Of a DNA stretch of 30,656 bases, positions 22,199 to 29,478 are shown in pieces (position 1 is the stretch's first letter; each line of letters opens with the position of its first letter). The translations under genes and the position numbers were made by a program. The stretch comes from an uncultured Clostridia bacterium (lineage in GTDB: Bacteria; Bacillota; Clostridia; Christensenellales; CAG-917). Under the pieces are notes generated by a model, which searched no databases, was not told where the DNA came from, and saw only the letters and a list, made by a program, of their open reading frames with translations. The DNA lies in assembly GCA_947629635.1 (NCBI GenBank), contig CANREO010000005.1, positions 1 through 30,656 on the forward strand, written 5' to 3'.

Positions 22199-23026
22199 AT
22201 GGCAATTAAAAAGTATAAACCAACATCTCCCGCGCGCCGTTTCATGACGGTTTCCGCTTTTGAAGAGATCACTTGCACAAAACCCGAGCGCTCGTTGCTC
22301 GTGTCGCTCAATAAGAGCGGCGGCAGAAACGCGCAGGGCAGGATAACCGTGCGTCACATAGGCGGCGGCAACAGAAACAAATATCGTATTATCGATTTCA
22401 AACGCAATAAGGACGGCATCAAAGCCACGGTCGCTTCCATCGAGTACGATCCAAATCGTTCCGCAAATATTGCGCTCCTGCACTATGCAGACGGCGAGAA
22501 GAGATACATTCTCGCGCCTCTCGGGCTCAATGTCGGCGATGTTTTGGAAAGCGGTCCCGACGCGGATATCAGAGTGGGCAACGCGCTTCCTCTTTCCGCT
22601 ATTCCGGTAGGTACTATGATCCACAACATCGAGTTGCATCCAAACGGAGGCGGCATAATAGCAAGAGCCGCCGGCAACGCGGCGCAGCTTATGGCAAAAG
22701 AGGGCAAGCAGGCTATAGTCCGTATGCCCAGCGGCGAGATGAGATACATCCTCATCAGTTGCAGAGCCACGATCGGACAAGTGGGCAATATAGACCATGA
22801 GATCGTGCGCGTCGGCAAGGCAGGCAAGACGCGTCATATGGGCGTTCGTCCCACAGTCCGCGGCGTTGTTATGAATCCTAACGATCACCCACATGGCGGC
22901 GGCGAGGGCAAATCTCCTGTCGGTATGCCTTCTCCAGTCACTCCTTGGGGCAAGCCCGCGCTTGGCTACAAGACGAGAAAGAAGAAGAATGCTTCAAATA
23001 AGTTCATCATCAAGCGCGTGAACTAA
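22199..23026 (+). CDS. rplB: Large-subunit ribosomal protein uL2
   Basis: The 275-residue protein shows GRNAQGRITVRHIGGGNRNK, YILAPLGLNVGD, HNIELHPNGGG and the highly conserved VVMNPNDHPHGGGEGK with the His linked to peptidyl transfer, then SPVTPWGKPALGYKTR. Length is typical. GGGAGG precedes the ATG. Confidence 0.98.
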   Translation: MAIKKYKPTSPARRFMTVSAFEEITCTKPERSLLVSLNKSGGRNAQGRITVRHIGGGNRNKYRIIDFKRNKDGIKATVASIEYDPNRSANIALLHYADGEKRYILAPLGLNVGDVLESGPDADIRVGNALPLSAIPVGTMIHNIELHPNGGGIIARAAGNAAQLMAKEGKQAIVRMPSGEMRYILISCRATIGQVGNIDHEIVRVGKAGKTRHMGVRPTVRGVVMNPNDHPHGGGEGKSPVGMPSPVTPWGKPALGYKTRKKKNASNKFIIKRVN

Positions 23027-23038
23027 TCGGAGGGTAAA

Positions 23039-23317
23039 ATGAGCAGAAGTGTCAAAAAGGGCCCCTATGTTGAAGAGAGGCTTATAAACAGGATCAATAG
23101 AATGAACGCTACAGGCGAGCGTCAGTCGATAAAGACGTGGTCAAGAAGTTCTACGATCTTCCCGGAGATGGTAGGACACACAATCGCGGTTCACAACGGC
23201 AAACAGCATGTGCCCGTGTACATCACCGAGGACATGGTCGGTTGCAAGTTGGGCGAATTTGCTCCCACACGCACCTTCAGAGGGCACGCAGGAGCAAAAA
23301 CCACGTCCGGCAAATAA
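23039..23317 (+). CDS. rpsS: Small-subunit ribosomal protein uS19
   Basis: The 92-residue protein starts MSRSVKKGPYVEERLINRI and has KTWSRSSTIFPEMVGHTIAV, HNGKQHVPVYITEDMVG and KLGEFAPTRTFRGHAG, all standard. It binds the 16S rRNA head with S13. Twelve bases after rplB, with GGAGG as ribosome binding site. Confidence 0.98.
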   Translation: MSRSVKKGPYVEERLINRINRMNATGERQSIKTWSRSSTIFPEMVGHTIAVHNGKQHVPVYITEDMVGCKLGEFAPTRTFRGHAGAKTTSGK

Positions 23318-23328
23318 AGGAGGGTATT

Positions 23329-23718
23329 ATGGCATCCAGAATTAGACAAAAGACTGATAGGCGCAAACAGTTGGCGGACAGCAGACCTCGCGCAACGGCA
23401 AAATTCGTCAGGATCTCCCCTTACAAGGTCAGAGTCGTACTCGCAAACATAAAGGGTAAGCCCGTAAACGAAGCGATCGCCATTCTCGAAAATACTCCCA
23501 AGGCAGCCAGCGAAATACTTATCAAAGTAGTCAACAGTGCGGCGGCCAACGGCGAGAACAATCTCAATATGGCAAGAAGCGATATGTACGTCGCGGACTG
23601 CTACGCGAACGAGGGCCCCACGCTCAAGCGTATTCAGGCAGTGTCAAAGGGCAGAGCGTATCGCATCAATAAAAGAACAAGCCACATCACGGTTGTGCTT
23701 GACGCAGTAAAGGCATAA
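23329..23718 (+). CDS. rplV: Large-subunit ribosomal protein uL22
   Basis: The 129-residue protein, from ATG 23329 after AAGGAGGG, contains ATAKFVRISPYKVRVVLANI and INKRTSHITVVL with the basic tunnel loop GPTLKRIQAVSKGRAYRI. The open frame reaches back to 23137 but that part overlaps rpsS and lacks a ribosome binding site. An N-terminal stretch of about 20 residues, SRIRQKTDRRKQLADSRP, precedes the conserved core. Confidence 0.97.
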   Translation: MASRIRQKTDRRKQLADSRPRATAKFVRISPYKVRVVLANIKGKPVNEAIAILENTPKAASEILIKVVNSAAANGENNLNMARSDMYVADCYANEGPTLKRIQAVSKGRAYRINKRTSHITVVLDAVKA

Positions 23719-23729
23719 GGAGGTATATC

Positions 23730-24392
23730 ATGGGACAGAAAGTCGATCCAAACGGTCTGAGAACAGGCATTATCAAAGCTTGGAGTTCAAAGTGGTATGC
23801 CGACAAGGCTCATTTTGCGGACAACATCATCGAAGACAATAAAATCCGTAAATTTATAAAGAAAAAGTATTATGATACAATGATTTCCTCCATTGGCATC
23901 GAAAGGGCGGCCGACAGAGTCATCGTCAACGTCAACACCGCTCGTCCGGCAGTGCTCATCGGAAAGGCCGGCGCGGGCGTCGAGGCAATGAAGCAGGAAG
24001 TCGAAAAGCTTATTGACAACGGCAAGAAAGTCAGCATCAACATCATGGAGGTCAAGAGTCCCGACGCAGACGCGCAGCTTGTCGCTGAGACGATAGCCAA
24101 GCAGCTCGAGGACAGACAGTCTTTCCGTCGCAGTATGAAGCAGGCCATGTCAAGAGCTATGAAGGCGGGCGCAAAGGGCGTCAAGACCATGGTCAGCGGT
24201 CGTCTGGACGGCGCCGAGATCGCAAGAAGCGAGCAATATCGCGACGGGTCGATACCTCTTCAGACATTGCGCGCAAACATCGAATACGGTGTGGCAACAG
24301 CCAACACGACCTTCGGCGCGATAGGCGTCAAGGTGTGGATATACAAGGGCGAGGTGCTTGGCAAGAATCCACTTGAAGGAGGGAATCAATAA
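23730..24392 (+). CDS. rpsC: Small-subunit ribosomal protein uS3
   Basis: The 220-residue protein opens MGQKVDPNGLRTGIIKAWSS and holds the KH domain VIVNVNTARPAVLIGKAGAG and the C-terminal GVKTMVSGRLDGAEIARSEQ, then GVKVWIYKGEVL. S3 lies at the mRNA entry channel. Its TAA stop overlaps the rplP ATG by one base. Confidence 0.98.
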   Translation: MGQKVDPNGLRTGIIKAWSSKWYADKAHFADNIIEDNKIRKFIKKKYYDTMISSIGIERAADRVIVNVNTARPAVLIGKAGAGVEAMKQEVEKLIDNGKKVSINIMEVKSPDADAQLVAETIAKQLEDRQSFRRSMKQAMSRAMKAGAKGVKTMVSGRLDGAEIARSEQYRDGSIPLQTLRANIEYGVATANTTFGAIGVKVWIYKGEVLGKNPLEGGNQ

Positions 24393-24829
24393 TGTTAATG
24401 CCTAAAAGAGTCAAGAGACGCCGTCAAATGCGCGGCAGGATGAAGGGCAAGGCCTTGAGAGGCAATAGAGTGGCATACGGGCAGTTTGGTCTCGTCGCTC
24501 AAGAGCCGGGCTGGATTACCTCCAATCAAATAGAAGCGGCGCGTGTCGCAATGACAAGATACATTCGCCGTGGCGGACAGGTCTGGGTGGACATCTTCCC
24601 TCACAAACCCGTGACGCAGAGAGCTGCCGGCATCCGTATGGGTTCCGGTAAAGGCGCGCCCGAATATTGGGTAGCGGTGGTCAAGCCGGGCCGTGTGATG
24701 TTTGAAATCGCCGGGATAGACGAAACAGTAGCAAAAGAGGCATTGCGCCTTGCTGCAAACAAACTTCCCATCAAGTGCAAGTTTGTAAGAGCAGAGGACG
24801 TCAATATTGCCGAAGGCGGTGAACAATGA
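24392..24829 (+). CDS. rplP: Large-subunit ribosomal protein uL16
   Basis: The 145-residue protein starts MLMPKRVKRRRQMRGRMKGK, the usual L16 opening, and includes GLVAQEPGWITSNQIEAAR, FPHKPVTQRAAGIRMGSGKG and PGRVMFEI. GGAGGG eight bases upstream supports ATG 24392 over the ATG two codons later. L16 organises the A-site tRNA region. Overlaps rpmC by four bases. Confidence 0.98.
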   Translation: MLMPKRVKRRRQMRGRMKGKALRGNRVAYGQFGLVAQEPGWITSNQIEAARVAMTRYIRRGGQVWVDIFPHKPVTQRAAGIRMGSGKGAPEYWVAVVKPGRVMFEIAGIDETVAKEALRLAANKLPIKCKFVRAEDVNIAEGGEQ

Positions 24830-25041
24830 AGAGTAAACAAGTTTTGGAAATGACAGATAAAGAGCTTCAAAACAAGCTCGTCGAATTGAAGCAGGAGCTA
24901 TTTTTCCTTCGCTTCAAGAATGCCACAAATCAGCTGACGAATCCTATGACTATTCCTCAAACCAGGCGCGACATAGCCCGCGTGAAGACCGTGATTCGTC
25001 AGAGAGAGCTTGCCCGTCAAAAGGAAGAGGCTAAAGGCTGA
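24826..25041 (+). CDS. rpmC: Large-subunit ribosomal protein uL29
   Basis: A 71-residue coiled-coil protein with the typical MTDKELQNKLVELKQELFFL and RFKNATNQLTNPMTIPQTRR, then DIARVKTVIRQRE. It begins in the rplP stop (ATGA) after GGCGGTG. The alpha-helical hairpin sits near the tunnel exit. Confidence 0.97.
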   Translation: MKSKQVLEMTDKELQNKLVELKQELFFLRFKNATNQLTNPMTIPQTRRDIARVKTVIRQRELARQKEEAKG

Positions 25042-25055
25042 GCGGAGGACAATTT

Positions 25056-25313
25056 ATGGAAGAAAGAAATCTCAGAAAAGAAAGAGTGGGGATCGTAGTA
25101 AGCGACAAAATGCAAAAGACGATCGTCGTCGCGATCAGCGAGCGCGTCAAGCATCCCCTCTATAAGAAAATCGTAAGCCGTACAAAGAAGTTTAAGGCAC
25201 ACGACGAAAACAACGAGTGCAGCGTAGGCGACAAGGTTCGCATTGCGGAAACTCGTCCTCTTTCGAAGGATAAGTGCTGGAGACTCGTCGAGATAATCGA
25301 AAAGGCCAAGTAA
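25056..25313 (+). CDS. rpsQ: Small-subunit ribosomal protein uS17
   Basis: The 85-residue protein carries RKERVGIVVSDKMQKTIVVA and HPLYKKIVSRTKKFKAHDEN, with VGDKVRIAETRPLSKDKCWR, the standard OB-fold S17 sequence. GCGGAGG precedes the ATG 14 bases after rpmC. Confidence 0.98.
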   Translation: MEERNLRKERVGIVVSDKMQKTIVVAISERVKHPLYKKIVSRTKKFKAHDENNECSVGDKVRIAETRPLSKDKCWRLVEIIEKAK

Positions 25314-25324
25314 GGAGGTGCACA

Positions 25325-25693
25325 ATGATTCAACCGTTAAGCTGGCTCAAGGTCGCTGACAACAGCGGAGCAAAGGAAATAATGTGTATCAGAGTGCTGG
25401 GCGGCTCCTTTAGGAGAAGCGGTAACATCGGAGATGTCATCGTTGCCTCAGTCAAATCCGCAATTCCCGGCGGCAAGGTCAAAAAAGGCGACGTGGTGAA
25501 GGCAGTCATCGTGCGCACGCAATTCGGTTTGCAGCGCGAGGACGGTAGCTACATCAAATTTGACGACAACGCGGCCGTCATCATCGACAATCAGAAGCAA
25601 CCGCAGGGCACTCGTATCTTCGGACCCATCGCGAGAGAACTCCGCGATAAGGACTATATGAAGATAATCTCCCTCGCGCCGGAAGTGCTGTAA
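25325..25693 (+). CDS. rplN: Large-subunit ribosomal protein uL14
   Basis: From ATG 25325 after AAGGAGGTG the 122-residue protein starts MIQPLSWLKVADNSGAKEIM and has GGSFRRSGNIGDVIVASVK, FDDNAAVIID and GTRIFGPIARELRD. The first residues usually read MIQPQTxLxVADNSGA, close to this. The open frame extends to 25274, but inside rpsQ. L14 contacts the small subunit across a bridge. Confidence 0.98.
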   Translation: MIQPLSWLKVADNSGAKEIMCIRVLGGSFRRSGNIGDVIVASVKSAIPGGKVKKGDVVKAVIVRTQFGLQREDGSYIKFDDNAAVIIDNQKQPQGTRIFGPIARELRDKDYMKIISLAPEVL

Positions 25694-25705
25694 AGGAGGT
25701 AGAAT

Positions 25706-26110
25706 ATGGCAAAGTTGAGTGTCAAAAAAGGCGATAACGTGATGGTCATCACGGGCAAAGATAAAGGCAAGGCCGGCAAAGTGCTCAAAGTCAACACCGA
25801 TACCGGAAGGTTGTACGTAGAGGGCATCAACATGGTGTCCAGAAGCAAGAAGCCCAGAAGCGCGCAAGACAGCGGCGGCATCATCAAGAGAGAGGGTACG
25901 ATAGACGCGTCAAACGTGATGCATATTTGCCCCGACTGCGGCGCCGTTGTGAGAGTCAAACACGAACTTAAGGAAGTCAACGGCAAGATGAAGTCACAGC
26001 GCGTCTGCCCCAAGTGCGGAGCATCGCTTGACGAGAAGAAGCCGTCGGCAAAGAAGGCTGAGAGAAAGGCCGCAAAGAAAAAGACAGAAAAGTCCGCAAA
26101 TAAGGACTGA
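25706..26110 (+). CDS. rplX: Large-subunit ribosomal protein uL24 with zinc-ribbon-like part and basic tail
   Basis: The N-terminal half is standard L24: VKKGDNVMVITGKDKGKAGK, a KOW motif, then NMVSRSKKPRSAQDSGGI. The 134-residue length exceeds the usual 103-115. The C-terminal half has two Cys pairs, CPDCG near 74-78 and CPKCG near 101-105, about 25 residues apart, as in a zinc ribbon. It is followed by a Lys/Ala-rich tail DEKKPSAKKAERKAAKKK that is probably disordered and binds RNA. AAAGGAGG precedes the ATG. Confidence 0.96.
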   Translation: MAKLSVKKGDNVMVITGKDKGKAGKVLKVNTDTGRLYVEGINMVSRSKKPRSAQDSGGIIKREGTIDASNVMHICPDCGAVVRVKHELKEVNGKMKSQRVCPKCGASLDEKKPSAKKAERKAAKKKTEKSANKD

Positions 26111-26128
26111 TATATCGGAGGTAATATC

Positions 26129-26734
26129 GTGGCAGAAAAGAAAAATCAGGTTGCTAAGGCACCTGCAACCGATGTGAATGCTGGTAATGCTGAAAGATAC
26201 CGCATGAGAAAGCAGTACACCGAAGAGGTTGTGCCGGCTCTCATCAAACGCTTTGGCTATACAAACATCAATCAAGTCCCCAAGCTTGAGAAGATTGTGC
26301 TGAATATGGGCCTTGGCGACTGCAAAGACAACAGCAAGATGTTGCAAAACGCAGTGGAGGAGCTTAAGCTCATCGCAGGTCAGAAACCGGTCATAACAAA
26401 GGCGAAGAAATCAGTTGCAAACTTCAAAGTGAGAGAGGGAATGAACGTCGGCGCGAAGGTCACGCTGCGCGGACCCAGAATGTATGATTTTCTGGATAAA
26501 TTCATTTCGATCGCTCTGCCCAGAGTGCGCGACTTCCGCGGCATTTCCGCAAAGTCGTTCGACGGCAGAGGAAACTACGCTATCGGCGTCAAAGAGCAAC
26601 TTATTTTCCCCGAAATCGATTTTGACAAGGTGGAAAAAGTACGCGGATTTGATATCTGCATAGTGACAACCGCAAGGACGGACGAAGAGGCGCGCGAGCT
26701 GTTGAAGCTCATGGGCATGCCCTTCGCAAAGTAA
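26129..26734 (+). CDS. rplE: Large-subunit ribosomal protein uL5 (GTG start, N-terminal extension)
   Basis: L5 binds 5S rRNA. The core begins YTEEVVPALIKRFGYTNINQ and includes QVPKLEKIVLNMGLGD, FKVREGMNVGAKVTLRGPRM and PRVRDFRGISAKSFDGRGNY. I chose GTG 26129 because CGGAGG lies seven bases upstream; this gives 201 residues, about 20-25 more than usual, with a polar extension AEKKNQVAKAPATDVNAG. ATG 26204, at MRKQYTEEVV, would give a normal-length protein but has a poor ribosome binding site. Confidence 0.96.
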   Translation: MAEKKNQVAKAPATDVNAGNAERYRMRKQYTEEVVPALIKRFGYTNINQVPKLEKIVLNMGLGDCKDNSKMLQNAVEELKLIAGQKPVITKAKKSVANFKVREGMNVGAKVTLRGPRMYDFLDKFISIALPRVRDFRGISAKSFDGRGNYAIGVKEQLIFPEIDFDKVEKVRGFDICIVTTARTDEEARELLKLMGMPFAK

Positions 26735-26744
26735 GGAGTGAACT

Positions 26745-26930
26745 ATGGCCAAAACTTCAATGAAAATTAAGCAACAAAGGCCGCAAAAGTATTCTACGCG
26801 CGAATACACACGCTGCCGCATCTGCGGTCGTCCGCACGCCGTGCTCAAGAAGTACGGTATTTGCAGAGTCTGCTTCCGCAATCTGGCCTACAAAGGTGAA
26901 TTGCCCGGCGTGAAGAAGGCAAGCTGGTAA
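26745..26930 (+). CDS. rpsZ: Small-subunit ribosomal protein uS14, zinc type
   Basis: The 61-residue protein is the short zinc-binding form, with two CxxC pairs in CRICGRPHAVLKKYGICRVC and the tail LAYKGELPGVKKASW. This form is common in Gram-positive bacteria; the longer zinc-free form is not present here. AAGGAGTG precedes the ATG. Confidence 0.98.
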   Translation: MAKTSMKIKQQRPQKYSTREYTRCRICGRPHAVLKKYGICRVCFRNLAYKGELPGVKKASW

Positions 26931-26942
26931 GAGGAGGAAATT

Positions 26943-27338
26943 ATGACTGATCCAATCGCAGATATGCTTACAAGAATAAGAAATGCCTTGGTCGCAAAGC
27001 ATGAGACGGTCGACGTCCCGGCAAGCAAGATCAAGGTCGCAATCGCAGACATCCTCGTCAGAGAAGGATATGTCAAGAGTTATGAGATCGTAGAGGGCGA
27101 GATCCAAAATACCATCCATATCGTCTTGAAATATGCTCCCAACAAAAATCAAAAAGTTGTTACGGGTCTGAAGAGAGTCTCAACCCCCGGTCTTCGCGTC
27201 TATGCCGGTGTCGATAATCTGCCCAAGGTGCTCAACGGAATGGGTATTGCCATTCTGTCCACATCTAAGGGTATACTCACCGACAAGGAAGCCAAGGCTC
27301 AGCACATCGGCGGCGAAGTGCTGGCGTACATTTGGTAA
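26943..27338 (+). CDS. rpsH: Small-subunit ribosomal protein uS8
   Basis: The 131-residue protein starts MTDPIADMLTRIRNALVAKH and ends with the conserved GMGIAILSTSKGILTDKEAK and GGEVLAYIW. S8 binds the central domain of 16S rRNA and in Escherichia coli controls the spc operon by binding its mRNA near rplE; I see no evidence for or against that here. GAGGAGG precedes the ATG. Confidence 0.98.
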   Translation: MTDPIADMLTRIRNALVAKHETVDVPASKIKVAIADILVREGYVKSYEIVEGEIQNTIHIVLKYAPNKNQKVVTGLKRVSTPGLRVYAGVDNLPKVLNGMGIAILSTSKGILTDKEAKAQHIGGEVLAYIW

Positions 27339-27349
27339 GGAGGCGGAAT

Positions 27350-27892
27350 ATGTCAAGAATAGGCAGAGCGCCAATAGCCATTCCGGCAGGCGTCACATTT
27401 GAAAATAATGACAACCTCATCACCATTGCAGGCCCTCTCGGAAAGTTGACGCAAAAGGTAGATAAATCCATCGATGTAGTGCTTGAAGACGGTCATATCG
27501 TGTGCAAGCGTCATTCCGACGACAAGAATCATCGCGCGCTTCACGGCCTTTATCGTGCGCTCATCCACAACATGGTTGTCGGCGTCACAAAAGGTTTCGA
27601 GAAGTCGCTTATCGTAGCGGGCGTAGGTTATAAAGTCACACTCACCGGCAACAACAAGCTGACGATGAATATCGGCTTTTCGCATCCTGTGGACGTTGTG
27701 GCTCCCGAGGGGATCACTTTTGCGCAACCCGCTCCTTTGGAGATCGTCGTAAAAGGCATCGATCGCCAACTGGTTGGACAGGAAGCCGCTACAATCAAGG
27801 CGATCAAGCCTGTAGAGCCCTATCACAACTACGGCATCCACTATAAGGACGAGGTCGTTGTGAAGAAGGTCGGCAAGAGAGCCACGAAGTAA
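27350..27892 (+). CDS. rplF: Large-subunit ribosomal protein uL6
   Basis: From ATG 27350 after AAGGAGGCGG, the 180-residue protein starts MSRIGRAPIAIPAGV and carries HRALHGLYRALIHNMVVGV, GVGYKV, GFSHPV and the C-terminal EPYHNYGIHYKDEVVVKKVG. The last usually reads EPYKGKGIRY, so residues NYG in place of KGK are a mild divergence. The frame extends upstream to 27332 inside rpsH. Confidence 0.97.
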   Translation: MSRIGRAPIAIPAGVTFENNDNLITIAGPLGKLTQKVDKSIDVVLEDGHIVCKRHSDDKNHRALHGLYRALIHNMVVGVTKGFEKSLIVAGVGYKVTLTGNNKLTMNIGFSHPVDVVAPEGITFAQPAPLEIVVKGIDRQLVGQEAATIKAIKPVEPYHNYGIHYKDEVVVKKVGKRATK

Positions 27893-27904
27893 TGAGGTGA
27901 GACT

Positions 27905-28273
27905 ATGATTAAGAAATTGGATAAAAATCAAGACAGAATCATCCGTCACGCAAGAGTGCGCAAAAAGATCGAAGGTACAGCGGAAAGACCGCGCCTGTCG
28001 GTATATAGAAGCACAAATCATATCTATGCACAACTCATAGACGATGTAAAGGGCAATACCCTTTGCGCTGCGTCCACCCTCGAAAAAGATATAGCTGTCA
28101 ACGTCAAGGATATGAACAAGACGCAGGCAGCCAAGGCGGTCGGAGCGGCAATCGCAAACAAAGCGACGGCTCTCGGTATCAAAGAAGTCGTATTTGACAG
28201 AGGCGGCTATCTTTATACGGGAAGGGTTGAAGCTTTGGCAGACGGCGCAAGAGAAGCCGGTCTTGAGTTCTAG
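27905..28273 (+). CDS. rplR: Large-subunit ribosomal protein uL18
   Basis: The 122-residue protein has RHARVRKKIEGTAERPRLSV, YRSTNHIYAQLIDDVKGNTL and VVFDRGGYLYTGRVEALADG with AREAGLEF at the end, all standard. It binds 5S rRNA with L5. TGAGGTGAG precedes the ATG. Confidence 0.98.
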   Translation: MIKKLDKNQDRIIRHARVRKKIEGTAERPRLSVYRSTNHIYAQLIDDVKGNTLCAASTLEKDIAVNVKDMNKTQAAKAVGAAIANKATALGIKEVVFDRGGYLYTGRVEALADGAREAGLEF

Positions 28274-28281
28274 GAGGAATT

Positions 28282-28800
28282 ATGGCAGATAATCGTGACA
28301 GAAGAAACGACAGAAACAGAGAGGAAAACGACGGCCTCACCAAGAAGCTTATCGCAGTCAACCGCGTCACAAAGACCGTTAAGGGCGGCAGAAATATGCG
28401 TTTCTCCGCGCTTGTTGTCGTAGGCGACGGTCAAGGCAAGGTCGGTCTCGGCATGGGTAAAGCGGCGGAAGTTCCCGAAGCGATCGAAAAGGCGACTCAA
28501 CTTGCCAAACGCAATGTCAAGGCTGTTTCCCTCAAGGACAACACAATTCCTCATGCGACGACAGGCAAATTCGGACGCGGTCAGGTATTGCTCCTCCCCG
28601 CCGAACCCGGTACCGGCGTCATCGCAGGCGGCGCAGTTCGCATGGTCCTCGAAGTTGCGGGAGTCAAAGACATAAGGACTAAGTCACTTGGCTCCAACAA
28701 CCCGATCAACAGCGCGAAAGCTACGCTCGCAGGGCTTGAGAGCCTTCGCAATGCCGAGGAAATCGCTCAGCTTCGCGGCGTGGACGTCGTGAGCGACTAA
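28282..28800 (+). CDS. rpsE: Small-subunit ribosomal protein uS5
   Basis: The 172-residue protein has a polar N-terminal tail (DNRDRRNDRNREEND), the double-stranded-RNA-binding part KLIAVNRVTKTVKGGRNMRF and VGDGQGKVGLGMGKAAEVPE, then PAEPGTGVIAGGAVRMVLE and TKSLGSNNPINSAKATLAGL. S5 affects decoding accuracy. TAGGAGG precedes the ATG eight bases after rplR. Confidence 0.98.
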   Translation: MADNRDRRNDRNREENDGLTKKLIAVNRVTKTVKGGRNMRFSALVVVGDGQGKVGLGMGKAAEVPEAIEKATQLAKRNVKAVSLKDNTIPHATTGKFGRGQVLLLPAEPGTGVIAGGAVRMVLEVAGVKDIRTKSLGSNNPINSAKATLAGLESLRNAEEIAQLRGVDVVSD

Positions 28801-28811
28801 GGAGGTTTACC

Positions 28812-29018
28812 ATGGCAAGAAAAAAACAAGAAGAAGCAGTAAAGCAAGTTAGAGTAACTCTCGTCAAAAGCCCGTTCGGCATTTTGAAAATGCACAAGGC
28901 AAATTTGGAGGCGCTTGGCTTGCACAAAATCGGCAATTCGAGAGTCTTCAACGACAACGCTTGCGTCAGAGGCAAGATCGCCAAGGTCGTTCACCTTGTA
29001 AAGGTTGAAGAAATCTGA
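28812..29018 (+). CDS. rpmD: Large-subunit ribosomal protein uL30
   Basis: The 68-residue protein contains the L30 core VRVTLVKSPFGILKMHKANL and LGLHKIGNSRVFNDNACVRG, with KIAKVVHLVKVEE. About ten charged residues (MARKKQEEAV) precede the core, making it slightly longer than the usual 58-60. AAGGAGG precedes the ATG. Confidence 0.97.
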   Translation: MARKKQEEAVKQVRVTLVKSPFGILKMHKANLEALGLHKIGNSRVFNDNACVRGKIAKVVHLVKVEEI

Positions 29019-29031
29019 GGAGGATACTACT

Positions 29032-29478
29032 ATGAAAATGTATGATATAAAACCTGCCGATGGTGCAAAGACGCCTGAAAGAAGAGTCGGTCGCGGCATC
29101 GGTTCGGGCATGGGTAAGACTTCGACTCGCGGTCATAAAGGACAGTGGGCGAGAAGCGGCGGCGGAGTGCGTCCCAATTTCGAGGGCGGACAAATGCCGA
29201 TGACCAGAAGGTTGCCCAAAATAGGTTTCAACAACAAGAGATTCGCACATGTTTACAGCACTGTCAATCTCAATGCTTTCAATGTTTTCGAGGACGGCGC
29301 GACAGTGGGCATGCAGGAGCTTGTCGACAGAAAGATTGTCAAAAAAGTCGAGCCCAGAGGACTCAAAGTTCTCGGCGACGGCAAACTTGAAAAAAAGCTG
29401 ATCATTCGAGCCAACAAGTTTACGGCGTCTGCAATACAAAAAATTAAAGAGGCAGGCGGCACAGTAGAGGTGCTATAA
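29032..29478 (+). CDS. rplO: Large-subunit ribosomal protein uL15
   Basis: From ATG 29032 after GAGGAGG the 148-residue protein starts MKMYDIKPADGAKTPERRVG and has RGIGSGMGKTSTRGHKGQWA, FEGGQMPMTRRLPKIGF and VNLNAFNVFEDG. The frame is open back to 29005 but that overlaps rpmD. The stop overlaps the secY start by one base (TAATG). Confidence 0.98.
   Translation: MKMYDIKPADGAKTPERRVGRGIGSGMGKTSTRGHKGQWARSGGGVRPNFEGGQMPMTRRLPKIGFNNKRFAHVYSTVNLNAFNVFEDGATVGMQELVDRKIVKKVEPRGLKVLGDGKLEKKLIIRANKFTASAIQKIKEAGGTVEVL

Noticed and set aside
21602..22894. 430-codon minus-strand ORF opposite rplD, rplW and rplB
   Set aside because: It is a mirror of codon bias in three certain ribosomal protein genes, with no recognisable domain.
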